From an uncultured cyanobacterium (GTDB lineage: Bacteria; Cyanobacteriota; Cyanobacteriia; Cyanobacteriales; Geitlerinemataceae), in contig CAKZKB010000701.1 in the NCBI GenBank assembly GCA_937121005.1, positions 1 to 19,991 of the forward strand: a stretch of 19,991 bases of DNA. Direction: 5' to 3'. The notes under the pieces were generated by a model. The model saw only the letters and a program-made list of their open reading frames with translations, was not told the DNA's origin and did not search any database. Positions 14,409 to 19,991 of the stretch are shown here, in pieces (position 1 is the stretch's first letter; each line of letters starts with the position of its first letter). The position numbers were made by a program, and so were the translations under genes.

Positions 14409-14472
14409 CAACCACAGATGAATAGGATAAACTCAGATACTGCAACCACAGATGAATAAGATAAACTCAGAT
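14408..14472. repeat. Two 31-bp direct repeats downstream of corA
   Basis: The segments 14408-14438 and 14442-14472 (both starting GCAACCACAGATGAATA and ending AAACTCAGAT) differ at one base and are 3 bp apart. A weaker partial copy (CAGATAAATAAG) follows near 14525. No gene is seen between 14387 and 14584. Confidence 0.8.
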
Positions 14473-14584
14473 GATTGTTCGGTAAAGGTGTTACTGCGGA
14501 CAGGATGAATTCGGATTTCGATCGCAGATAAATAAGTCCTAAAATCTTGTTCGTTGATGCGTTGATGCGTTGTAAAGTTGGGTT

Positions 14585-14815
14585 TCATGCTTCCAACCTA
14601 CACTCTAGAATTTGTTGGACGCGATCGAGTGCTTCTTCTCCAGGAATGAGTTCGACTTCACCGCGATCGACTTGTTCGACTCGCTTGCGAATTTCTGCGA
14701 TATGAGATGGATCTATTTCCGGTTCCAAACTTTCCACGAGACGATCGACCAATTGCGCCCGAGACGCGATCGGTAGGGATAAGGCTTCTCTTACTAGGTC
14801 GTCGAGCGATCGCAT
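14585..14815 (-). CDS. Putative addiction module component (antitoxin-like)
   Basis: From the ATG at 14815 the protein has 76 residues: MRSLDDLVREALSLPIASRA, then QLVDRLVESLEP, EIRKRVEQVDRGEVELIPGE and EALDRVQQIL. This matches the small 'addiction module protein' family (TIGR02574 type), whose members often precede a RelE/ParE-like toxin gene; the pattern of helix, 'L..SL', then 'W/I..R..E...G.....PGEE' is typical. No toxin frame follows on the minus strand (14387-14584 holds only repeats), so it looks orphaned. An in-frame TTG at 14836 would add 7 residues; I prefer the ATG. The C-terminus overlaps the left flanking direct repeat. Confidence 0.8.
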   Translation of the reverse strand: MRSLDDLVREALSLPIASRAQLVDRLVESLEPEIDPSHIAEIRKRVEQVDRGEVELIPGEEALDRVQQILECRLEA

Positions 14816-14845
14816 AATAGGTTTCACATACTCCAATGACTAGGC

Positions 14846-14854
14846 ATTCTAGCA
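14846..14854 (-). promoter_or_regulatory. Possible extended -10 promoter of the addiction-module gene
   Basis: On the minus strand TGCTAGAAT (extended -10, TGnTAGAAT) lies about 31 bp upstream of the ATG at 14815. No good -35 hexamer is visible. Motif-level evidence only. Confidence 0.35.
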
Positions 14855-14932
14855 TATTTATCGACGTTGACTACTCTACACCTAAGTAACCGAACTTCGT
14901 TGTTCGTTGCCTCGTTGATGTGTTGTAGGAGG

Positions 14933-15625
14933 GTTTCAATCCCTGATAGGGATGTGGATAAAAAAAGCCGGATCACCTGGAGATCCGGACTTCTACCTTT
15001 CTGGTTTCAATCCCTGATAGGGATGTGGATAAAAAAAGCTCTCGCACCACTCTTAACAACGGAGTTGTAGTTGAGTTTCAATCCCTGATAGGGATGTGGA
15101 TAAAAAAAGCGCTGGGCCTGTTCTCGAGCTTTAACGAGCTCGAGAACGTTTCAATCCCTGATAGGGATGTGGATAAAAAAAGGATACTTTTTCTGGCACA
15201 CTGACCCCGTGGGTCGCAGGTTTCAATCCCTGATAGGGATGTGGATAAAAAAAGCCGGATGTATGGGAATACGGGTGCGCAACGCTACCCCACGGAGTTT
15301 CAATCCCTGATAGGGATGTGGATAAAAAAAGATATTATCGCACCCACCGTAGCACACCCATACCTACGGAAGTTTCAATCCCTGATAGGGATGTGGATAA
15401 AAAAAGCCGTACACCTATGAAGGGTGTATGTATCATCAAATGACGGGTTTCAATCCCTGATAGGGATGTGGATAAAAAAAGACACCAATAACTTCGATAT
15501 CTCGATTTTTTCACCGGGTGTTTCAATCCCTGATAGGGATGTGGATAAAAAAAGCGAAGGGTGTATGTACCATAACATGAAGGCTCAAATGTTTCAATCC
15601 CTGATAGGGATGTGGATAAAAAAAG
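14933..15625 (-). CRISPR. CRISPR array: 10 identical 35-bp repeats, 9 spacers, no cas genes in the window
   Basis: Repeats start at 14933, 15004, 15075, 15148, 15220, 15297, 15372, 15447, 15520 and 15591; each is 35 bp and all ten look identical. In plus orientation the unit starts GTTTCAATCCC and ends GGATAAAAAAAG, with an internal hairpin ATCCC-TGATA-GGGAT. Spacers are 36, 36, 38, 37, 42, 40, 40, 38 and 36 bp. Read on the minus strand the repeat ends in ATTGAAAC, the usual 5' handle of mature crRNAs in many type I and III systems. I therefore infer transcription leftward with the leader at the right (15626 onward) and spacer 9 the newest. Type cannot be assigned without cas genes. Spacers 7 and 9 are related, and spacers 1 and 3 are self-complementary. 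Confidence 0.97.
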
Positions 15626-15661
15626 AGCGGAGGCTGAAACTCTTTCCTGGCCTGGGCTGAG

Positions 15662-15823
15662 AAGGGGATTTTCGCGGGATAGCATTTTTGTCAGTACAAC
15701 TGCATTACAGACAGTCAAAAATAGAGGGTAAAAAATCCCTGAAACCCGCTCGTACACAGAGGTTTGTAGGGGTCAACGACAGAATGCGGGTTTCAGCCGC
15801 TACCCGTATCCCGCGAAAGGGGA
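15662..15823. repeat. Nested inverted-repeat element (structured RNA or MITE)
   Basis: Outer arms TTTCGCGGGATA (15670-15681) and TATCCCGCGAAA (15807-15818) are perfect over 12 bp. Inside, CTGAAACCCGC (15739-15749) and GCGGGTTTCAG (15786-15796) are perfect over 11 bp. Between the left arms two smaller hairpins can be drawn: ATTTTTG (15684-15690) with CAAAAAT (15716-15722), and AGGG (15725-15728) with CCCT (15737-15740, sharing 2 bp with the inner stem). The whole is bounded by a direct repeat AAGGGGA (15662-15668 and 15817-15823, the latter overlapping the arm by 2 bp). The arms suit either a folded noncoding RNA with a closing stem or a short non-autonomous transposon. Confidence 0.6.
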
Positions 15824-15826
15824 AAG

Positions 15827-15855
15827 TTGACAAACAGGTACACTTGTGGTATGCA
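15827..15855 (+). promoter_or_regulatory. Promoter-like sequence reading rightward
   Basis: A perfect -35 TTGACA (15827-15832) and an extended -10 TGGTATGCA (TATGCA at 15850-15855) are separated by 17 bp. It starts 8 bp after the inverted-repeat element. No protein gene follows for over 400 bp, so its product may be a small RNA or a long leader of the ATPase gene at 16283. Confidence 0.45.
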
Positions 15856-15992
15856 AGCGCGAGTCGCATAAATTATTCAATTTTCAAGGTTCTGGTAGGG
15901 CGAGTTCGACCTCCTCCCATATCCCCCTAGCGGCGAACAAGAGAAGAGCGCGAACGCGAGTCAACACTGACCCAAAAACCAGCATCTAAAAA

Positions 15993-16028
15993 CTGGTCAC
16001 TGGTCACTGTCGAACTGGTCACTGGTTT
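15993..16028. repeat. Heptanucleotide tandem repeat, unit CTGGTCA
   Basis: CTGGTCA occurs at 15993-15999, 16000-16006 and 16015-16021, followed by a degenerate CTGGTTT (16022-16028); the 16007-16014 interval holds a degenerate unit. An AAAACCAG at 15975-15982 is the inverse of CTGGTTTT at 16022-16029. Confidence 0.75.
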
Positions 16029-16029
16029 T

Positions 16030-16044
16030 ACCCCTTTGGGGTTT
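16030..16044 (+). other. Small hairpin with short T-run
   Basis: ACCCC (16030-16034) and GGGGT (16038-16042) flank TTT and are followed by TT. It could be a weak terminator for a transcript starting near 15860, but the stem is only 5 bp. Confidence 0.25.
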
Positions 16045-16282
16045 GAGCAAGAAAAAAGATATATCTGTAGGATAGGGTCGATCGCGCCATGCTGTCAAGG
16101 CCGAGAATGTTACGAAATGCGATCGACACACCAGCGATCGCGACTTCCCGAAATTCCCCCACACCCCAGACCTGTAAGCGATAATGTAGACTCGGAACGT
16201 AGCGCGATCGCGTCGATCCTCCCCGTACCTTCATCTCAGAAACGATCTGCGTCCATCTTAGTTCTCTAGGGTTACACTATCT

Positions 16283-18010
16283 GTGACTGCCAATTCTCAC
16301 ACCCAACTCCATCGCCTGCTACTCGATCTCGACGATCGCGGCTACAAAGCCTATAAAGAAATCCGAGGCAACTATGAGTTTCCCGATTTTACCTTAATTA
16401 TCGACTACGTGCAAGGAGATCCGTTTGCGTCGCCGAGTCAATTGCGCGTCCGGTTGTCGCCAGAGGTAGCAGGGTTTCCCCCCGAATTGTACCAGACGCG
16501 ATCGCGGCGCATTGCCCTAGAAGATTATCTCACCCGCCAGTTTTCTACTGTCGCCAAAGGGTACAGCGAAAATCGCGGAACGGGTAAAAGTGGAGCAATT
16601 TCGATTTGTCGTACCGGACAAGAAGTTCTCGATCGCACCTCCGCTTTTATTGACGACAAGGGTTTAGAAATGCGCTTTGTCGTCGGACTTCCCGCTAGGG
16701 GACGGCGCATTTTAGGGCGACAGGCGGCGCAAATGTTGTGCGAAGATATCCCGCAAATTGTCGATGAGGCGTTGAAATACGAACATCTGAATGCCAAGGC
16801 GATCGCCCGACAAGTGGAGACAATCGAGGATGCAGACTGGCTGCGATCGCAGTTACGAGACCGAAATTTAGTCGCTTTTGTTGCCGACGGTGCGATTTTA
16901 CCGCGACGCAGTGGCGTAGACGATCGCCCCCTACAAACCGATGCAATTCCCTTTCACTCTCCCGATCCGTTGCGGGTCAAATTTAACTGTCCCAACCGGG
17001 GTGAAATAACGGGGATGGGGATTCCAACCGGGATTACGTTAATTGTCGGTGGTGGGTATCACGGCAAGTCTACGGTCTTAAAAGCGATCGAACGCGGTAT
17101 TTACAATCATATCCCCGAAGACGGTCGCGAATTTGTCGTCACCGATGCAGATGCAGTCAAAATTCGAGCCGAAGACGGCCGCTACATTGCTGGAGTCGAT
17201 ATTTCTCCGTTTATTAGCAATTTACCTCAAGGGCGCTCTACGGTCAAGTTTTCGACTGAAAATGCAAGCGGTAGCACTTCGCAAGCGGCCAACATTATGG
17301 AAGCCTTAGAAGCAGGGGCAAAAGTGTTACTCGTCGATGAAGATACGGCGGCGACGAATTTTATGATTCGCGATCGCCGAATGCAAGAACTGATCGCTAA
17401 AGACAAAGAACCCATTACCCCTTTAATCGATCGCGTCGGACAATTGTTCTCCGAACGGGGGATATCAACAATTTTGGTAATGGGGGGAAGTGGGGACTAT
17501 TTTGATGTGGCCGATACCGTCATCGCCATGGAAGATTTTGTCCCCCGAGAAGCAACCGATCGCGCCAAAGAAATTGCCCGCCAATACGCCACCGGCCGAT
17601 CGCCCGAAAATAACGACACCTTCGGAGACATTTCGCCGCGAATTCCCCAACCCGAAAGTATCGATCCCAGTCGAGGAAAGCGATCGGTGAAATGGAACGT
17701 TCGCGATGTCGATGAAATGGTATTTGGCACTGAAGATATCGATTTGGCAGCAGTGGAACAGTTGGTTGATTTAGGACAATTGCGGGCGATCGCGGAAGCG
17801 ATGGTGTATGCCAAGCAAGAATATATCGATGGCAAAATATCCCTCATTGACGCGATCGATCTCGTTTTAGCCGACATCGAAGAGCGAGGCTTGGATGCGA
17901 TCGCGCCCTTTCCTCAAGGCAATCTAGCGGAATTTCGACGCTTTGAACTGGCTGCTGCCATGAACCGCTTGCGAACTTTGAAAGTCGATCTCAACGAACA
18001 AACTTCTTAG
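16283..18010 (+). CDS. Predicted ATPase of the ABC class (COG3044-like P-loop protein)
   Basis: The 575-residue soluble protein belongs to the widespread but poorly characterised 'predicted ATPase of the ABC class' family, distantly related to the trypanosome RNA-binding ATPase MRB1590. The N-terminal domain (about 1-230) carries the conserved RGNYEFPDFTLIIDYVQGDPF and GSGKSGAI-like NRGTGKSGAISI segments. The ATPase core has Walker A GGGYHGKST (256-264), an ABC-signature-like segment SGSTSQAANIMEALEAG (329-345) and Walker B KVLLVDEDTAATNF (347-360, D352-E353). The C-terminal part (about 430-575) is helical. RNA binding is inferred from the MRB1590 relation only. The start is GTG at 16283, which keeps the conserved N-terminus; the ribosome-binding site is weak (AGGG about 14 bp upstream). 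It appears to stand alone. Confidence 0.88.
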   Translation: MTANSHTQLHRLLLDLDDRGYKAYKEIRGNYEFPDFTLIIDYVQGDPFASPSQLRVRLSPEVAGFPPELYQTRSRRIALEDYLTRQFSTVAKGYSENRGTGKSGAISICRTGQEVLDRTSAFIDDKGLEMRFVVGLPARGRRILGRQAAQMLCEDIPQIVDEALKYEHLNAKAIARQVETIEDADWLRSQLRDRNLVAFVADGAILPRRSGVDDRPLQTDAIPFHSPDPLRVKFNCPNRGEITGMGIPTGITLIVGGGYHGKSTVLKAIERGIYNHIPEDGREFVVTDADAVKIRAEDGRYIAGVDISPFISNLPQGRSTVKFSTENASGSTSQAANIMEALEAGAKVLLVDEDTAATNFMIRDRRMQELIAKDKEPITPLIDRVGQLFSERGISTILVMGGSGDYFDVADTVIAMEDFVPREATDRAKEIARQYATGRSPENNDTFGDISPRIPQPESIDPSRGKRSVKWNVRDVDEMVFGTEDIDLAAVEQLVDLGQLRAIAEAMVYAKQEYIDGKISLIDAIDLVLADIEERGLDAIAPFPQGNLAEFRRFELAAAMNRLRTLKVDLNEQTS

Positions 18011-18044
18011 TTTCCCCCTCGTAGGCTCCCTCCGGGGCGCTACG

Positions 18045-18290
18045 AACTGTGGAGGATCCGCCTCCAGAATATGGGATTGTCCTGAATGCGGGATGCACCA
18101 CGACCGGGATATTAACGCGGCTCTGAATATCTTAGCGGCCGGGCTGGCCGTGTTAGCCTGTGGAGCGAACGTCAGACCTCAAGGATATCAGTCCGGCGGG
18201 CAGTTGCCAAAAGCCAGAAATGGAAAGAAGCAGGAAGATCCTAATTCTCGTGATTTAGGAATCCCCGCTCCTAAGCGCGGGCGGGGAGGA
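18045..18290 (+). pseudogene. C-terminal remnant of an IS200/IS605-family TnpB with right end
   Basis: The plus frame around 18060-18210 reads SRIWDCPECGMHHDRDINAA then LNILAAGLAVLACGANVRP: the zinc-finger half CPECG and the last RuvC motif (DRDINAALNI, catalytic Asp) of TnpB/OrfB. The rest of TnpB, including the first Cys pair (only one Cys, NCGGSASR), RuvC I and II and the helical part, is missing, so the protein is dead. The frame runs on past the usual end without a stop. Just beyond lies the right-end hairpin. The remnant sits 40-odd bp after the ATPase gene. Only about 240 bp of an element normally about 1.3-1.8 kb long remain. Confidence 0.87.
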
Positions 18291-18296
18291 TGTCAA
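18263..18296 (+). mobile_element. IS605-type right end / omegaRNA 3' scaffold-like hairpin
   Basis: CCCCGC (18263-18268) and GCGGGG (18281-18286) form the stem, with an inner CGC/GCG pairing, followed by AGGATGTCAA ending at 18296. A GC-rich hairpin followed by GAGGATGTCAA is characteristic of the right end of cyanobacterial IS200/IS605-group elements. In active TnpB systems the omegaRNA scaffold ends here and the adjacent host DNA (18297 onward) would be the guide. Confidence 0.7.
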
Positions 18297-18439
18297 TCAG
18301 GGACGATACGCAGAAGAGTGGATCGATCGAGATATCATAGAAAATACCATCAACGTCTTGTCTTTGCTTCGATGCGGGTCGGCGGGTCAGGAGCGATCGC
18401 TCTTCCCCGCGAGCGTTGCCTCGATATTTCCCTTCTGTT

Positions 18440-19991
18440 ATGGCAGGTCAAACTTCCTTTCGCCGCATTCTACTCTCGCGAATTTTGCTGTTGAGCGTTC
18501 CCGTCTTGCTGATGGGAGAGTATATTACCTATCGTAAGGCTCGCTCGGCCCTGCTCGATACGGCTCGGCAAAACTTGATTGAAAGTGCCATTCGCAAAGC
18601 CAATAATCTCCAAACCGAAATTGCCACTGTCAAAAACAGTCTGACCCTGGCCGCCAGCGCCGTCACGCCCACAGACGCAGCCGTTTCCCAGCAATTACAA
18701 GACATCGAGCGACAATTGCCCCTAGCGGTGGAATGTTTGCGCTTGCAAGATCTGCGCCAACGGACGACGATCGCCAGCACTTGCACCCCCAACCGCGATC
18801 GCGCCGCCACTGTCCCGGCCGACTTTTGGACGCGATCGTCGCGCCGCGCGATTTATACAGCAGCCATTCCGCCAAGCCCTGAAACCGACAGCGAACCGCC
18901 CGATACAACCTTCACGCCCGAACTTTCTTCGCCTGCGGCCGCCGCGTTACAGTTAGTTGTAGGCGTGGCCATCGATCCAGAAGACACCGACGCACCGCGC
19001 TACGCCCTCACCGCCCTTGTCCGGTTTGCAGACACCAACCGCGCCGATCGCCCCAAGTCCCTCGTCGGCGATCGCATCATCGTGGGCTCGGACGGTACGT
19101 TTCTCGAACACTTCGATCGCGACTTGCTGGGGCGATCGCTCGACACCCTCACCGATACCGAGATCGAAGAACGCTACTCCGCTATTATCATCGCTGCGCG
19201 ATCGGGACGCGAAGATTTTCTCCACCTCTACCTCGAACCCGCCGATCCCAGTTGGTGGCAACAAGGGCTGCATCTGCTTTCGCTTTACGATTATCCCCAA
19301 GAAGCGATCGCCGGATACGCCGCCATTCCCAGTCCGGTTGTCGGGGCCGAAAACGCCCAACCCTGGACGATTTTAGCCGTCGCTCGTATCGATCGCGCCT
19401 TGGCGGGTCTGGCCGATATCTGGCAAGTGCTGTTTACCCTGGTACTGGGGTTGGTGGCGGCTAACCTGTTCGCCACGTTGTATATCGGTCGGGAACTGGC
19501 CCGGCCGGTGGAACGCTTGGGGGACTACGCCGCCAGCGTCAAGGGGCGATCGGCATTAGATCCGATTCCGCGACGGTTTAAAATCCGCGAACTCGACCAA
19601 CTGGCTGAAGCCCTCAATGCCATGGTCGATCGCCTCAAAGCCTGGGCGGGAGAGTTAGAGTCGGCCTGGCAAGAAGCCAAAACCGCCAACCGCCTGAAAA
19701 CGGAGTTTTTAACTACCATTTCCCACGAATTGCGGACTCCTTTAAATGCAATTATCGGTTGCGTCCGTTTGGTGCGCGACGAATGTTGCGACTCGCGCGA
19801 AGAAGAGTTTGAATTTTTGCAGCGAGCCGACGATGCGGCAGTGCATCTACTCGATATCATTAACGATATCTTAGATATTTCTCGCATTGAAGCGGGCACT
19901 TTGGCTGTCAGCATCGAACCTGTCAATTTACATCAAATTGTTTGGGAAGTGGTAGACTTACAAAAAAACGAAGTCGAGGCCAAAGGATTGG
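18440..19991 (+). CDS. Transmembrane sensor histidine kinase (partial, 517 codons)
   Basis: The frame is open from the ATG at 18440 to the window end. The N-terminus MAGQTSFRRILLSRILLLSV has TM1 (about 10-27), then a large extracytoplasmic sensor region (about 28-328; dCache-like in length, family not recognised, with LVVGVAIDPED and IIVGSDGTFLEHFDRDLLGRS), TM2 (about 330-349), a HAMP domain (about 350-405, IGRELARPVERLGDYAASV), a short coiled coil and HisKA with phospho-acceptor H429 in TTISHELRTPLNAI. The second HisKA helix (HLLDIINDILDISRIEAGTL) is followed by the start of the link to the ATPase domain. The HATPase domain and any receiver domains lie beyond the window. No Shine-Dalgarno sequence is seen before the ATG. 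The signal sensed is unknown. Confidence 0.93.
   Translation, partial: MAGQTSFRRILLSRILLLSVPVLLMGEYITYRKARSALLDTARQNLIESAIRKANNLQTEIATVKNSLTLAASAVTPTDAAVSQQLQDIERQLPLAVECLRLQDLRQRTTIASTCTPNRDRAATVPADFWTRSSRRAIYTAAIPPSPETDSEPPDTTFTPELSSPAAAALQLVVGVAIDPEDTDAPRYALTALVRFADTNRADRPKSLVGDRIIVGSDGTFLEHFDRDLLGRSLDTLTDTEIEERYSAIIIAARSGREDFLHLYLEPADPSWWQQGLHLLSLYDYPQEAIAGYAAIPSPVVGAENAQPWTILAVARIDRALAGLADIWQVLFTLVLGLVAANLFATLYIGRELARPVERLGDYAASVKGRSALDPIPRRFKIRELDQLAEALNAMVDRLKAWAGELESAWQEAKTANRLKTEFLTTISHELRTPLNAIIGCVRLVRDECCDSREEEFEFLQRADDAAVHLLDIINDILDISRIEAGTLAVSIEPVNLHQIVWEVVDLQKNEVEAKGL

Larger units (their letters stand above)
14547..14938. repeat. Imperfect direct repeats flanking the addiction-module gene
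   Basis: The left copy at 14547-14587 (41 bp) and the right copy at 14900-14938 (39 bp) share TTGTTCGTTG, CGTTGATG, GTTGTA and GGGTTTCA in order, with a 3-bp substitution, one substitution and a small indel region between. The right copy ends inside the first CRISPR repeat. The pair brackets the small gene at 14585-14815. Confidence 0.6.
15626..16282. other. 657-bp gene-free region: probable CRISPR leader, inverted-repeat element, promoter-like site, heptad repeats
   Basis: I find no credible protein here on either strand. The first 40-odd bases (15626-15669) abut the last repeat and should be the leader if the array is transcribed leftward; a minus-strand TTGACT at 15713-15718 is a possible -35 box, but the -10 is unclear. 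Then follow the nested inverted repeats (15662-15823), a rightward promoter-like sequence (15827-15855), heptad repeats (15993-16028) and a small hairpin (16030-16041). From about 16060 to 16282 the HIP1-rich chromosomal style returns and probably holds the promoter of the ATPase gene; GATAAT near 16179 is a weak -10 candidate. Confidence 0.6.

Noticed and set aside
15255..15371. Resemblance between spacer 5 and the reverse complement of spacer 6 (GTATGGG ... GGGTGCG).
   Set aside because: The match needs gaps and is short; too weak to claim a shared target.
15335..15757. A 140-codon minus-strand frame across the CRISPR array.
   Set aside because: Its repeated LSTSLSGIET peptide is the translation of CRISPR repeats; it has no protein-like features.
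15888..15930. A T-arm-like sequence (GAGTTCGACCTC) suggesting a tRNA or tmRNA end.
   Set aside because: No pairing 5-bp T-stem, acceptor stem or anticodon arm can be built around it.
15819..16282. Search for a reverse transcriptase next to the retron-like element.
   Set aside because: No frame of adequate length and no YADD-type motif is present on either strand in this stretch.
18297..18494. Continuation of the TnpB frame to 18494 as a 133-codon protein.
   Set aside because: Past the right-end hairpin the frame is only fortuitously open and overlaps the start of the histidine kinase gene.

Overview
The window is almost certainly chromosomal DNA of a cyanobacterium, probably a filamentous Oscillatoriales-type strain. 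The grounds are the very frequent HIP1 octamer (GCGATCGC) in most genes, ribosomal protein, SecY and Adk sequences of cyanobacterial type, several cyanobacterial-style small palindromes and heptanucleotide tandem repeats, and an IS200/IS605 TnpB remnant of a kind common in the phylum. The order-level guess is inference.

Layout. Positions 1-2841 hold the end of a ribosomal 'spc' operon read rightward: rpsE (3' end), rplO, secY, adk. Palindromes and heptad repeats separate rpsE from rplO and secY from adk. The usual continuation infA-rpmJ-rpsM is absent; adk converges on a large CHASE2 hybrid histidine kinase (2850-6161, minus) with two almost identical receiver domains and an HPt domain. Divergent from it is a DHH-CBS-CBS-nucleotidyltransferase fusion (6375-9068). 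An accessory stretch follows on the minus strand: a sulfotransferase-like gene without HIP1 sites (9210-9872) and an overlapping three-gene cluster with a HicB-like protein (9936-10797). Next are two overlapping signal-peptide/TM/TPR paralogues (10881-13207, minus), divergent from a CorA-type metal transporter (13286-14386).

Positions 14387-16282 are a repeat-rich, nearly gene-free block: heptad and 31-bp repeats, a small addiction-module gene between imperfect direct repeats, a CRISPR array of 10 identical 35-bp repeats and 9 spacers without cas genes in the window, then a nested inverted-repeat element beside a promoter-like sequence. After it come a conserved ABC-class ATPase (16283-18010), a TnpB remnant with its right-end hairpin, and the first 517 codons of a membrane sensor histidine kinase that runs off the window.

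The most interesting part is 14547-15860. Spacers 7 and 9 carry offset, diverged copies of the same target (24 of 28 bases identical). Spacers 1 and 3 are themselves hairpins. Next to the probable leader lies a roughly 150-bp nested inverted-repeat element whose layout resembles a retron msr/msd RNA but has no reverse transcriptase nearby; a MITE is an equally good reading.
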